Shown here: in pieces, positions 20,420-33,583 of the stretch
Position numbering within the stretch: position 1 is the first letter of the stretch
Layout of the letters: the number at the start of each line of letters is the position of its first letter
DNA from: Thinopyrum elongatum
Lineage: Eukaryota; Streptophyta; Magnoliopsida; Poales; Poaceae
Length of the DNA stretch: 64,000 nucleotides
Assembly (NCBI GenBank): GCA_011799875.1
Contig: CM022301.1
Coordinates: forward strand, 212,867,888-212,931,887
Reading direction: 5' to 3'
Program-made: the position numbers and the translations under genes
Notes under the pieces: generated by a model
The model's input: only the letters and a program-made list of their open reading frames with translations
Databases searched by the model: none
What the model was told of the DNA's origin: nothing

Positions 20420-21230
20420 GTTTGTTCCATGTTGGGACATGGATGTAACGGGATATCACAATATCTTAATTATTTAATTAATCCATCTATACACTTGGTA
20501 AAGGGTGGAAGGCTCAGCCATTTGCTTGGTGTTTTTTTCCACTCTCGCTTCCCTAGTTTTCGTAATACCGGTGTCATGCTACTTGATGAGCGCTCCTAAT
20601 GTATGTGGGATTTATGGGCCCCCTTGATCTCTTTGTCTTTGTGTCGAACTTTTCCAGTAAGGCCCAACATTGGTTTTAACATTTGCCAACATATTGCCCG
20701 GGGATTCTTGTAATTCCACATAAGCAGGTGGGCCAGTGCTAATGGTGTTGGTCCAAAATAGAGCTACGCGCGGGCTACCTGGGGCAACTCGGGACGTCAG
20801 TTACTGTATGGACCGCTCATCCGGTTGTGTCCTGACTACGAGATGCGCACGGCTCCATTCGGGGCGTTGACACGCCGGGTGGTCTTGCTGCATTAGTTTT
20901 ACCTTAGGTGAAGAACTTGTTACTCCGCACTCCTGGAACGCATGTGGCTATCCATGGGGGTTCTAACGACCTATTTGAACTGGGAGGAATGGGCATGCTT
21001 ACAGAAATTTTGTAATTGGATGAGTTGGACCACCCCTGCAGGGTTAAATCTTTCAGAAAGCTGTGCCCGCGGTTATGTGGCGACTTGGCAATTTATAATA
21101 TCTGGTTCTAGAGAACTTCAAACTAAAGCTAACTAAAATTGACTAACTGTGATCGTCTCTTCTTGTGAGATTCGAATTAAGAAGAGAACACAGTGGGGTT
21201 ATGTATGACTCGTAAGCAGGTGTTCAGGAT
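20420..21230 (+). repeat. Degenerate LTR-like relic
   Basis: The stretch includes TTGTTCCATGTTGGGACATG, GGTAAAGGGTGGAAGGCTC, CCCCTGCAGGGTTAAATC and AAAGCTGTGCCCGCGGTTAT. From memory these words belong, in this order, to a common Triticeae Gypsy LTR. No partner LTR, PBS or coding region could be found nearby. It is probably a solo or truncated LTR. Confidence 0.4.
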
Positions 21231-22999
21231 CACTTCTTGATCATACTAGATTGCGTTCATTTAAGTGGAGGAGTTATCTCATCTTGTTGTAGTACTCATA
21301 AGACTAGTTGGTTACAAATGCTTAGTGCTTGCTGCAACCTCATCACTTAACCATTCCTTTCACAATAAAGTATTGTTAGTTTTGATACCCATGGTAATGA
21401 GATTCTAAGTCCCAAAAGGCTCACAGATACTACAACAACAGGTGCAGGTCCAGGTAAAGCGATGCTTTGACGTCAGAGCGATGCATGTTTTTTATTTGGG
21501 GTCCTTCTTCTTCGACGATCATAGGATGGGTTCTCGATTGGCAGCCTGGGATTAGCAGGATGGATGTTGCTTTCTTTCATTTGGGGCCTCTTTAGGCCAA
21601 TTTGCTTCTTATCCTTAGTCGGATCCTGTATTATTGTATGGTGATTTTTATGTATTGGTGGATTGTGATGTTTATGTTGTAGCTCCCTCTGTTGTGGCGA
21701 GTGTAAGCCAATATAACGATTGCATTCTCTTCTATTCAATTGATGTTGTATTTGTTGTGATGTCCACCTTGTTACCGACATGTGACTTGTCGTCACATGT
21801 TGGGGTGTCTCCAATATGCGCTTCTATCCTTAGCGAGACATTTACGTCTTGTTCAGGCTAGGATCGCATGTTGGGTGTTATCGCTAATCATGCCTCTCAA
21901 GTACTTTCCTCATGTTGTGTGTCAAAACTTCTATCTTTGGTGACAAGATTATGCAAAACAAATTATACATGCAAATGGTTGGTTTTTTTCTATGGCTTAA
22001 GATTGAATTCTATGCACCAAAACTTATCTCTTCCAAGCACGGTGATCAGTATTCGGTTTTTATCACAAACACACACACTATCAAGAGAAAGTCAAATTAT
22101 ATTCACTGCAGTGTTGCCACTGGGAGCGTTAACAGATCCATTGCCGAAATCTGAGTCGAAACTCTAGTGGATCGTTCATCGGCTAGCGGAGATCTCATCA
22201 TATCTCGAGAGGTGATGAAGTCACATTTAAGCGCGTAAAGCAACGTATAGCGACAAGCCATGGAACCAGCAAGAAGCTAAAGTGCTATGTATTACAAAAC
22301 AATTTTTTGGCATAAACTCGATCACCTCAAATTTTCATTCTTCTAGACAACTCTATTAGTAGACACTACTAAGTCAATCAAATTAAGTCCTTTGAAGTTC
22401 AATATCTTAAGTGTTAGTTCTCTTTAAAAAGTTGAGCCCCCAAGTTTATTTTTAAAACTTTATCTCTATTTCTCACTGTTTTTTTCTTCTTTTAAAATCA
22501 ACACCATTCTTAACATCAAAGTTTCACTAGCAAGATTCGGAATGGGAATTAGAACTAAATGATATTCAACTATCGCGGGAATGAAGCTTAAGTGCAATGA
22601 GCCAAATAAAAGTATTAACTTAATCAAACTTGCTAGAAAAGTAAGTATGCATATATTATACGTTATCGCGTTGGCTTGCTCTTTTCTCATGTTATGTCTC
22701 TGTCCGTTCTTCTAATTTCCAAACTGCTAGCGATGTTCAACTCTATAGGCTCCTAAAAATAAAATACCACCAAAGAGAATTCCAACAGATAAATCCAATT
22801 TTTTTCTCTATTTTTTATTATGTAAAAATGAAAGTTAACATGAAAACATAAATAAAAATAAGAAAACAAAATATGCATTTAAGGATAACAAGTGGAATGA
22901 GCCTCCCCGGAGCTTAGACTCTTGGCTAGCAAAGTCTACTCCAAGCCACCATCATGGCCGTGTTGTGAGTCGGGCCACTAGAAATCTGGTGCCACCATC
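21231..22999. other. Unassigned sequence left of the LINE
   Basis: AT-rich DNA without a domain-bearing ORF or RNA gene. The longest frames (about 100 codons) show no recognisable composition. From about 22900 the base composition changes towards GC-rich, which may mark the 5' end of the LINE. Confidence 0.5.
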
Positions 23000-23099
23000 A
23001 TGCGACTCCCTAGGTCTGGCGACTCCCTAGGCGACTCCCGCGCCGGTGGCCGCTCCGGCCCCGGTGGCCACCTCCTCGATCGGTGACCACCCCGGCCAC

Positions 23100-26000
23100 G
23101 GTCGCCACCGCATCCTCAGGTCAGTCATGGCCCCCCTGCGCTCAACTTCCTTCGTGGCAAGGCTTTCCAAGCGGAAATGAGAAGAAAGTTTGGTCACCCG
23201 GTGGTCTTCTCACTGGGGTTTCGGCAAAAGGAGTTCACTTTGGTGGTTTCTTTCTGTCGTGCCACCTTTCGTCTCGACATTCATATGGTTAGTGTGGCTT
23301 TGCAAGCTTGTTTTGGTGGTTATCCACAAGGTTTCCTTGTTTGCCACTTGAAAGATCGATCGTTTCAATTCTCTGTTGCTTCAAAGTCTATGGGTTTTCA
23401 GGTTTACAATGCGGGTAGAAATGATGAGAAAGAGTTTGAAGTGGTTTTTAATCTCTGTGGGAATGGTGGTCCTCGATGGCTTCAAGAGGAGATCAATTTT
23501 TATCGTGAAGAGGATGATGAATGGTCACTTATAGGCCAAAATTGTAGGGTGGTCGCCAGCGGTGATCGCCGGACGGCAACACCGAGCGGCAGCCGGTCTC
23601 CGTCTTCCAAAGGCTGTCTGCTCCTGAGCCATCAGTTCTTGATCAGCATTCAACACAAATTAATTCCCGTGCTAATGACCCTCTAAATGAGCCCCCTAAT
23701 GCCTCTGCAATAGCTGCTGCAAATGCGGTGCCTGATGATCGACGTGGCATTGTCCGGCCCCAATTGACGTGCTTTGCATGCGGCATGTTGGGCCACATGG
23801 CCAAGTACTGCACTCAACCTCGACTTACTGGGCTTTTGCCCCATATCATTTACGGCACTTTCGTTGGGCCGCCAGAGTGTGCCTGGCCTGAGGGCATTGT
23901 AGATGGATGGTTCATAGCCCATGGTCCGGCACCTGAAATTAAGCAAGGTTCCTCATTTGGCGAGCTAGTCTCGGGTCTTTTTCCCAATTTCCAACCGAAA
24001 TAGGTGCCCATCTCCTCGCATTCTGCTTTTCTTTCCTCTGCTGCAGTCACTGTTCAAACCTCGAGCTCTCCTCACCTCGCCATCTCCGACGAGCGCAATC
24101 CCCTTCTGCTCCCCTCGCAATCAAGCATGGCCAACATTCCTTTTGATCCAGCCCCTTTTCTGCCACATGGCTTTGAGGTGGTTCGAGTGGAAGGAAGGAA
24201 CGGAGTTTCTCACGCTGTAGTTCCGAGGCATAGTCCGTTTCATGAAGATTTTGCGGTGGTGACCATCCATCCGCTACCAGACCAGGTACTATTCCCCAAT
24301 GTCAGAGCAGTTTTAGAGGAATTTCTTGAGGAGGTTATGCATGTGGGCATCAGATCAATACATAAATGTCCAATTGGAGAAGCTTTTGTACAGTTTCAAC
24401 ATATGCAGGATAGAGACAGATTGGTCAGTAATAGCCCGCATGTCTATGGAGACATAAACATCACCATTGTTAAGCACAATGAAGGCAGAAACTAGCGTAG
24501 AATTTATTTTAATAGACTGTGTTGGATTATGATCCTAGGGGTCCCCCTGGATTATAAAACTACAGATGACCTTGCCACTGCCATCAGTAAGTGGGGCAAG
24601 TTGATTGCTTGGGAAAATGATCCAAGGGAAAAGGGCCGAATTCTTGCTAAGGTCAGGGTGACAGATCTGATTCACATTCCACGTAGTATTATATGGTCTG
24701 AAGGTGAGACTTTTGAAGAGGATGGTTGGTCCAGTTTGGTGGAGATTATCCATCAGGAGCTCCTAGGAGGTGGGCCAGCAGATGAGGATCCAATACCACC
24801 ACCAGGGGAAGATCCCCACCCATTGCCTGTTCAGCCATTCAATGGTAAGATGAACAATGAGCTGCAAAATGATGATGATGAAGAGATGAATGATGATGAA
24901 TGGGAACAAGATGAGCACTAGGCTTTCCAACAGCCAGCCAATATCCTAGAGGAGCAAGATATTCACCAACAGGAGGAGGATGTGGTCCAAGATGCTATTG
25001 AGGACATGCCAATGCAAAATGGAAATAGCAGCACTACCACTATTACTATATCTGAGGATGGTTCTGCTAACAACAATATACATGGTTGTCTGGCTCCTAC
25101 CGAGGAGGTCAATCAAGCTCTGCCTTTGGAAATGCCACTTCCAATGCTGGGATTTGGGCTACAAAGTCTCATAAGTGCATATGCTGAAGAAGAAGTCCTT
25201 GAATCTCCTGTGGTGGACCATGATGATCATATCATTCACATTGTTCCAATGCATGAGAAGAATGTTGCAGATACTGATCAAAATGTTGCCTTACTGCCTG
25301 TCCCTGCTGTAGATGCCATTCCTTCAACTGAAGATGTTATGCTGTCTAATTCTCATTCCCACAGCCTCCCTAATGATGCTGCTGAGCTGGATGCTGATCA
25401 GCTCAGGGAAATCTCCCCTAGTATCACTGAGAAAGTGGAGTTAACTGACCAAGATCATAGGCACTTGAAGGAAAGCACTGTAACCCAAGATTCAGTAAAG
25501 CTGGGTTTGCCAGTTCTGAAGGAAAACACAGGTAATCCTATGAAAACCAATCACCTATCATGGACTGAACTGCTGGATATTCATTTTAAGAACTCTTCTG
25601 AGGGAGCTTCAATGCTGGTTCTAAAAAACTTACAACTTATGGCTAGTAAATCCTCTGATACAGTGATCTCTGAAGAAGGATTGCTCTTATGGAAGATGCA
25701 TTTTGCAACAAAACCAGATGATGCTAAAGATACACTTACTGTCAAGATCCCAGTAAGTTGGTTCAACTTCATTATGCATCTGCTTATGATTCCTGAAAAA
25801 TTTAACTGGACTGTTCATATGCTCAAATCCACTCTTTGGGAACTATTGACTGCACCTGGTATGACTGAAGATTCAATTACTTTTCATATTCCTAGAAAAT
25901 GTCAGGTTGAACAACCTCGAGTCTGTCAAGCTCATGCAGCAGTGAACTCAAGCTTAGAGGAGCTGAAGGAACTGAACCAGGAGCAAGCTCTCTTACTTCC

Positions 26001-26324
26001 TTTTGGCAATGACAATGCTAAAAAGAGAAGGGAGGCAAGACACCTCTAGTGGAATCTGAGGTAAGAAGGAGTGACAGAATCAGCAAAGTGAATGAGGGTT
26101 ATAAAAGAAGTTCCTGCAATAATTCTATTTGTTTACCATGCAATGCTACTCCTCCTGTCATATCAAAAGCAATAGTTAAAAATCTCACTAAAACCTTTTG
26201 CAAGGTTGCTGAGGATGAGCTGGAGATTTAGCTATGCAAAAAGCAGAAGAAAAAGGCACAGGAGGACTTGGACATGGTATCCATGGACAAGGATGAAGAG
26301 GCAGCTCCAATGGTGCCAAAATGA
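23100..26324 (+). pseudogene. LINE ORF1 (nucleic-acid-binding protein), broken
   Basis: The start region (FRQKEFTLVVSFCRATFRLD and following) resembles the DUF4283-like N-terminus of plant L1 ORF1. A CCHC knuckle is at CFACGMLGHMAKYC (about 23770). From 23728 to 26049 one frame is kept, broken only by TAG at 24001, 24493 and 24919, each explained by CAG or TGG. It covers a second RNA-binding-like part (GVPLDYKTTDDLATAISKWG), an acidic linker and a long helical C-terminal part. After a frame change near 26040 a basic tail appears with RRSDRISKVNEGYKRSS and a C-x4-C-x2-C cluster, ending at 26324. Two further frame changes lie before 23728. Confidence 0.7.
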
Positions 26325-26450
26325 TTGACCATCCTAAGCATAATCAGACTGAGAGGGGTCCAGTGGATGTTAGGACCTGCTCTAACTATATTTTGCAAAG
26401 ACATTGCTACTATAATAATTGTTGGTATCATGATGTAAGAGACCTCTGTA

Positions 26451-26582
26451 TGAAGTGGTTACCTTATGCTCATCTGGTTGGATGTTTGTTCAAATATGAT
26501 AAGTGTTGGTACTGTATGAATTGCTTACCTTATGCTCGTCTGATTGGATGTTGGCTGAAATGTGATAAGTGTTGGTACTTAT
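26451..26582 (+). repeat. 66-bp tandem duplication between LINE ORF1 and ORF2
   Basis: Units 26451-26516 and 26517-26582 share TACCTTATGCTC, TTGGATGTT and GATAAGTGTTGGTACT at the same offsets with roughly ten differences. Confidence 0.8.
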
Positions 26583-26612
26583 CTGGGTATAACTTTCAAA
26601 GATGTTTTCCAT

Positions 26613-29600
26613 ATGAATAACAATAGAAATTGAAATATCCTTAATTGGAACATAAGGGTATAAATTCTGAGAATAAATGGCTGGTTGTTCACCAAAAGAT
26701 TGAGGAGAGTTCTAGTACTTTTCTTTACCTGCAAGAGACTAAAAGGGAACATTTTGATCTTCCTTACTTAAGGAACTTCTGCCCACCCAGATTCACTAAA
26801 TTTGATTATCTCCCATCTCAGGGAGCCTCTCGTGGTTTGTTGATTGCTTGGAATGGGGCACTTTTTGAGGGAGAGACTCTTTTAAAAAAACAGTTATTCA
26901 ATCTCCATCCTATTCACATGCAGGATGTCATTCAAATCTTGGATCCTCATAAACATTTATGGACCCTGTAATCATAGTGACAAAGCCAATTTCATTGACT
27001 AGTTCAAGAATATCCACATGCCCAATGACATAGAGTGGATCATTTTGGGGGATTTTAATTTTATCAGAGATCCTTCTGACAGAAATAGACCTGAGGGATA
27101 TGTCAATGAGATGTTACTTTTTAATGAAGCTATAAGCAAGCTTGGGCTGGTGGAGTTACCCTTGAAAGGAAGAAAATATAGTTGGAGCAACATGCAGGAT
27201 AATCCACTTCTGGAAAAGCTTGATTGGTTGATTATTTCTGCAGCATGGATGACCAGTTTCCCTGATACTATGGCATTGCCTCTATCCAGGGCCACATCTG
27301 ATCATATTCCTTGTGTTGTGAAAATTGGTACTCTTATTGGTTGAAGCACAGTGCCAATGCTTGGAACATCCCAGTAGGACATTCTGATTCTGCCAAAAGT
27401 ATTAATGCCAAATTCAAAAATCTCAGAAGAGCCTTAAAAAACTGGGCTAGAGACCTTTCATGTCTGAAAAGAAATATTGACAACCTGAATGAGGCTATTT
27501 TTCTTTTTGATCTGCTAGAGGAATTCAGAAGCCTAAGCCATATTGAATGGAATTGTAGGAACATGTTGAAAGAAGAGCTCCTCACTCTGCTCAAGAACCA
27601 GAAAATATATTGGAAGCAAAGAGGCAAAATCAAAGGTGTTAAATTTGGTGATGAGAATACCAAATTCTTCCACACTAAAGCAACTATTAATCACAGACAT
27701 AATCACATTGCTATGTTGCAAAATGATGATCAGGTTGAATTTACAGACCATGAAAGCAAAGTTGCACTATTGTGGGAATCCTTCAAAAAGAGATTGGGTA
27801 GCTCAAAAGATACTTTCATGCATTTTGATCTGAATTCTTTGTATGGACCAGTTTCTGATCCTCAGATGTTTATTGACCTTGAGAAATGCTTCACAAATGA
27901 GGAAATTGATGAGGTAGTTAAAAATCTGCCCTCAGACAAATCACCTGGTCCAGATGGTTTTAACAATGAATTCTTCAAGGCATGTTGGGATATTATTAGT
28001 AATGATGTCAGAAAGCTCATTCATGATTTCTATGAAGGAAAAGTCAATTTAGAAAGCATCAACTCCTCATACATTACACTTATACCCAAAAGCTCAAGTC
28101 CTGTGAATGCCAATGATTACAGACCTATCTCTCTGCTGAATAGTTGTTTAAAGATAATTACCAAACTTTTGGCTAATAGGTTGCAAAAGATCATTTTGAA
28201 GATTGTGCACATTAACCAGTATGGCTTCTTGAAAGACAGAGCCATTCATTATTGTCTTGGCTGGGCATATGAATATCTCCATCAGTGCCACAAAACCAAA
28301 GAGGAAGTGGTAGTTTTGAAATTAGACTTTGCAAAGGACTTTGATTGTATTGAGTATCAAGCAATCATTGATATTCTGAAAGCAAAAGGATTTGGTGATA
28401 TATGGATCATGTGGATGGGACTTTTATTTAACTCTGCATCTTCTGCTGTCCTATTAAATGGAGTACCAGGGAAAAAATTCTATTGTAAAAAAGGTATAAG
28501 GCAAGGGGATCCTCTGTCTCCACTTCTATTTGTCATTGCTGCTGACCATCTACAGTCCATCATGAAAAGGCTATGTATCAAGGACTCTTTACATCACCTC
28601 TGCATTTTAACTCTTGCCCTGATTTCCCTATGGTGTAGTATGTTGATGACACTTTGATTCTTATGAAAGCTGATGCTAGAGAACTGGTGTTTCTTAAAGC
28701 TCTACTAAACAGTTTTGATGATGCTACTGGACTAAGTGTTAATTATTCAAAATCAAGCTTTATTCCCATCAATGTGCCCGAGGACAAAATTGAAATCTTG
28801 ATCAGAACTTTGAATTGCAAAAGAGAGGCTTTTCCTTTCACATATCTAGGGCTTCGTTTGGGCCTATATAAACCAACAGTTGAACAGTGTATACCCCTGG
28901 TTAAGAGAATAGCAAACAAGCTAATGGGACTAGCCACTTTCATGACACAAGCTGGAAGACTCCTTCTTGTTAAGTCTATCCTAGCCTCACTTCCAATTTT
29001 TGCAATGTGTTGTCTTGATCTGCCTGAAACCATCACAAAGCAAATCAGAAAATACCTTAGGCATTGCCTCTGGAGAGGGTCTAATCCTGAAGACCATAGA
29101 CCTGCAATGGTAAAGTGGACTATGGTTTGCAGACCAAAAAACCAAGGAGGGCTTGGGCTGAAAGACATTACCATTCGACTCTGCTTCTGAAAAATCTGCA
29201 CAAATTTTATAACAGGCATAACATCCCATGGGTTAACAAGATCTGGGAATCTTACTACTCAGAGGGAAACCTTCCTGGACAGCAAGTGATAGGCTCATTT
29301 TGGTGGAAAGCAAACCTCAAGTTAGTAGATCAATTCAAATCAATGGCAAGATGTAATCTGGGAGATGGGAAATTTGCACTTCTGTGGAATGATTTATGGC
29401 ACACATCATGTCTTCATCAGAGTTTCCCTCACTTGTTCTCTTTTGCTAAAAATACTCAGATCACAGTTTATGAGACTTTACAGACTGAATTTCTGGAACA
29501 TTTGTTTCACCTGCCCCTCACAGTGCAAGCATATAATCAGTTCTTACAATTAGAGATCCTGTGTGATGAACAAAGAAGTCTTAATCTTGCTGATTGTAAT

Positions 29601-30166
29601 GATCCATGGTCATACATTTGGGGATCAGAGAAGTTCAGTGCTGAAAAGGCTTATACAGTAATGATTGGGATAAAAACTGTTCCTCCTTAGTTCCACTAGA
29701 TTTGGAATTGTTCTTGCTAGCCAAAGCACAAAATATTCTTTTGGATGCTCTTGCATGACAGGGTGAACATTATAAATCTTTTGAGAAGGAAAATGTTTTA
29801 TCTGGAGACATAGAACTGTGCATTCATGAATTGTAACCAGGAGGAAAATGTTTTCATCTGTTTTGGGAATGCCCCTTTGCAATAAGATGTTTGAATTATA
29901 TCTGCCCAAATAGAGACAACCCACTTTCCATCTGGGAAGCCATGGAGGACATGAAAGATAAAATCAGAGTTCCTTTCTTCATGGAAATTATTGTACTTGC
30001 TGCTTGGGCTATCTGGATATCCAGGAACAATCTAATATTCAATCAGATACAACCATCATTTCAGGGATGGAGAAGAATATACCTGGATGAACTCCATTGG
30101 CTTAGGCACAGAATCAAGAAGAAATATGCTTCTGCTTTTAATGCCTGGTTGGACAACTTGTTGTAA
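26613..30166 (+). pseudogene. LINE ORF2 (endonuclease and reverse transcriptase), broken
   Basis: The likely ATG is 26613-26615. The endonuclease shows ILNWNIR, LQETK (catalytic Glu), ILGDFNF and SDHIPC. The RT shows KSPGPDGFNNEFFK, DYRPISLLNS, LKLDFAKDFD, GIRQGDPLSPLLF and, after a frame change, QYVDDTLIL with a TAG replacing the residue before Tyr at 28636. Further C-terminal are the RVT-linked region (FTYLGLRLG, RPKNQGGLGLKD) and a tail with AAWAIWISRNNLIF. At least five frame changes and several stops occur. The FAKDFD and YVDD aspartates are retained. In active relatives this protein nicks DNA and primes reverse transcription at the nick. Confidence 0.85.
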
Positions 30167-30311
30167 TCTTTTAGTCTGTTTCTTTTTCTCTTTTCTCTTT
30201 TCTTTTCTCTTTTTCTTCTTTGCTCCTTTGTTTAGTTTTCTTAGCTCCTTGTAGTAGTCCCTTTTTTTCTGGCTTAGCTCAAGCCTTTTCTGTACTTTAG
30301 TTCCTTGCATT

Positions 30312-30367
30312 AATAAAGAGAAAAAGATTGCAGTGGGGCATTGCCCTACTGTGTACAGTTAAAAAAA
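30312..30367 (+). terminator. LINE poly(A) signal and A-tail
   Basis: AATAAA at 30312-30317 is followed 44 bp later by seven A at 30361-30367. The short tail suggests an old insertion. The region before it is T-rich (CTTTTCTCTTTTTCTTC). Confidence 0.7.
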
Positions 30368-30809
30368 CTAGAGGAAGGTGTAGTGCCGTGCTGACCGACG
30401 GAAGGCCAAAAAGCGGTGAAGGCCTACAAGTTACATGAGAGCATATCTATGCCGGTGCTAGTTTTTTGGAGGCTCGTCTCGATGCCCCGAACACGTTGCA
30501 CAAGCTGCTAGTACTCCTCCCTAGGTACGTAATCGCCGCTGTAGCCATCAGGCTGCTGCGGCACGTCCCAACCGTACTCTCTGTCACCACCACCCAACTA
30601 TGCCCAGTTCCATACTCGAAGCCGGCGGCTGCTTACCAATGGGGGTCATTCTCGGGCTCAACAAACTACCCTTATGCTGCATCCGTCCTAGCCTTGTCAA
30701 TTTGCTCTTTGGTGAGCACCCACTCCTGACGAGTACTCACCTCAAAAGCATGCCTAAGTGTCAACCACACATGTAGGAGTCTGCCACCTATCAAGAGGCA
30801 CTAAAAAGA
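30368..30809. other. Unassigned spacer after the LINE
   Basis: No domain-bearing ORF is visible. It probably belongs to the Gypsy sequence into which the LINE was inserted. Confidence 0.4.
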
Positions 30810-31208
30810 ATGATCCCCTCCATGACTTCATCGGGCGGAAAAAATATGTATGTGATCATCACCGCCCTAGTAAGTCTAGTAGGGCCGGAGCTCACCTCCC
30901 TTGATGAGGACATCAACACCATAGTTACACCCACAGGCCTTGCTACTATACATACTAGACCAATTACTAGAGCTCGCGCATGCCAATTAAATTATCAGGT
31001 ACTTTTGTTTCTTGGGAATAATTCTAATGTTCATGGGAATATGATGCTGCCTAAAATAGATACATTTGTGTTGATTACTAATGAAGGGCCTAGCATGGAC
31101 AAGAGGAATGAACACCGCAGCAGGATCAAGCATGGAGATGAAGGCGCACACGAAGGGAACCAGAACAACGTTTCTAATGGAGTTTTAAGCACTTTGAAGC
31201 CCCCATGA
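30810..31208 (+). pseudogene. pol: C-terminal tail of a Gypsy polyprotein
   Basis: The frame reads TRPITRARACQLNYQVLLF, then a charged tail and LSTLKPP with stop directly before the F-type LTR. From memory this tail occurs at the end of a common Triticeae Gypsy polyprotein. The part before residue 45 does not look like that family. No catalytic domain is present. Confidence 0.5.
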
Positions 31209-31817
31209 TGGCATACGAGGACATGGACAAAATATACAAGATGCCCTTTCACAAATTTCGTCCACAACTTATTATAGGTGCCGCGCCAGCTTGGTTTTGG
31301 GCCAGGCCCATGTAATTTCGAAATACTACTTCATAGGTTGGTTTTAGAGTACGTATTGTAGGGGAACGACTCAGGAGGTGTTTTAGTCCCACCTTGCCAT
31401 GGGTGGATGAAATCCCCTCCCTTTTCTCCTATAAATACAGCCCTTAAGGCACCGCTTAGACTTGGATTTTGTTTAGATTAAAGTTCGCCATAGCTGCAAC
31501 TCACGTCCTTCGTTTGTGTTCAACGACCAGACCAAGAGATGTCACAGAACCCCACTTGATTAATAAAGCTTTCCTCTTATATTCGCAATATCCAGATTGC
31601 AATCTCAGTTTCTTGCTTGTTCTTTGTTTGCTTGCAGGAAATAGACCCTCGTGGTCAGGTTGATCATGCTCCGGCGTGGTCAATAACCTCTCGGAGTTGG
31701 TTTAGTGATTGCTAAGGCGCGACGTCTTCACACATTCATAGTCGGATCATTAAAGTCGACTTCCACCAAAAACGATAGCTATATCATCGAAACATCGGGA
31801 CACCTTCGCCTCTATCA
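31206..31817 (+). repeat. LTR of element F (left boundary uncertain)
   Basis: The right end CTCTATCA is followed by AG and the PBS. A TATA box lies at 31430-31437 (TATAAATA), and a poly(A) signal AATAAA at about 31561. The left end is placed at the first TG after the polyprotein tail (TGATGGCATACG), which is a guess. No second copy of this LTR is in the window to confirm it. Confidence 0.6.
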
Positions 31818-31819
31818 AG

Positions 31820-31831
31820 TGGTATCAGATT
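31820..31831 (+). other. Primer binding site of element F
   Basis: TGGTATCAGATT differs at the end from TGGTATCAGAGC, the complement of the initiator tRNA-Met 3' end used by many plant retrotransposons. It lies two bases after the LTR. Confidence 0.7.
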
Positions 31832-32084
31832 TCCAGGTTGCTCGGTGAGATTTTCTAGTTTTTCATAGTTTAGATTGCATCTCTTCTTCATACCTATAGT
31901 CCACGAAAAGCCACAAAAAATTAGGGTTAGATCATCATATCCGAACCAGTCTGAGCTTTTGCATAATCTTTGAAGTTCTTTTCTTTGTTGAATTTGCGTT
32001 TGCATGGTTCGTCTCAAGTTGTTGGTCTTAGCGTCTAGTTACCTTAGAGTTTCGAGTTCTATTCACAAGTTGTCACGCCGCACC

Positions 32085-32320
32085 ACATCGTCGCCGCTAC
32101 TGCCGCATACCACCATCGCACCATCTTCATCGCCGCTGCCATATACCACCACCACACCATCTTCATCGCCACTGCCATTTACCACCACCGCAGATACACC
32201 ACCAATCCGAGTCCATATATACCACTGCATATCTGCCACCAATGCGAGTCCGTATACTACCACCAATCCGAGTCCATATATACCACCGCATATCCGCCAC
32301 CAATCCGAGTCCATCACATA
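32085..32320 (+). repeat. Two short minisatellites in the leader of element F
   Basis: About three units containing CACCATCTTCATCGCC lie at 32098-32180. About three to four units containing CACCAATCCGAGTCCATA and ATACCACCGCATATC lie at 32190-32320. They precede gag and have no credible ORF. Confidence 0.7.
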
Positions 32321-32877
32321 TTCGGTTTTCTTGCAAGATCCAATTGTCTTCAGATTCGTGTTGCCTTGTCTGAGTAGGTTTCGGATTTCATCAATCTTGC
32401 CTCGTCCGTACAAGAGAGGTGATTTCCAGAAAGCCATTATAGTGATTTTTCACAAAAAAAAGAGCGACAACAAAATCAAAGTGTGCTTCTCCTTGTTAAC
32501 GTGCAGTGCTGTGATTTTGTTAGTGTTCTAGGCTCGCGTCTCTAGCACGGTCTAGCCTAGGACCAGCACAGTACCGTCGTTGAGCGTTTATTCAACTTTG
32601 CATCTCTAAATTGATTATTCCTGACATTTTTGCTACCATATGATAAGCCTTCCCAGCTCCACATATATCTACATCATGCGTTTGACACCACCTAGCAATC
32701 GCTGTATCCATGCTTTGTGAGTTTTGACTACAGCGGTTGCCGATCACCGCCTACTGCTTTGTAAGAACTCATAGAATTTGAGATTCGCTTGACGGTTTTG
32801 TGACTTTCCACCACACCACCACCACTTCCTAGTAGTCTCTAGGACCATATTCTTGTGTGTTTCTATTGCTGCTAACC

Positions 32878-33201
32878 ATGACAGGATCACAAGCCGACGA
32901 GATTGACTGGGAGAACATGATGAACAAGGCGTTACATGATAAATTTCAGCAAATGATGAGTGGATAGGTGCAAGATGTGCTGAACAAATTTGAAGAGGCC
33001 ATGGAGAAGATAGATGGCATTGAGAAGACGTTCGAAACAAAGTTGGATGACAAGTTTAATGAAGTGCCTGCACGTCTTCCACAACCACCACCGGCTGCAC
33101 CTGTCGCACCTCTGCAACAGCAGCAGCAGCAACAACAGCAACAACAACAACAACGGCAATACAACAACAGCAACAACAACAACAGCAGCAACAACAGCAG
33201 C

Positions 33202-33256
<55 letters not shown>

Positions 33257-33375
33257 GCAACAACAACAACAACGGCAACAACAACAACAATGGCAACAAC
33301 AACAATGGCAACAACAACAACAACGACGACAACAACAACAACAGCAACAACAACAACAGCAACAACAACAGCAGC

Positions 33376-33406
<31 letters not shown>

Positions 33407-33543
33407 GCAACAGCAGCACCAACAGCAGCAACAACAGCATCAACAACAACAGCAGCAACAACAACAGCAACAACAACAGCAATAGCAACAGCAACAGGAA
33501 CAGCAATAGCAACAGCAACAGGAACAGCAACTGCAACTGCAAT

Positions 33544-33583
<40 letters not shown>

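Larger units (their letters stand above)
23000..30367 (+). mobile_element. L1-type LINE (non-LTR retrotransposon), decayed, with poly(A)
   Basis: The order is ORF1 with a CCHC knuckle, ORF2 with AP-endonuclease, reverse transcriptase and zf-RVT-like C-terminus, a T-rich 3' UTR, AATAAA (30312-30317) and A7 (30361-30367). No LTR flanks it. Both ORFs carry several frameshifts and stops. The 5' boundary is not sharply defined, and I could not identify a target duplication with confidence. Confidence 0.85.

Noticed and set aside
20233..22167. Frames of 70-115 codons in the AT-rich relic region
   Set aside because: No domain, no consistent codon use and no neighbours that would form a gene. They overlap an LTR-like relic.
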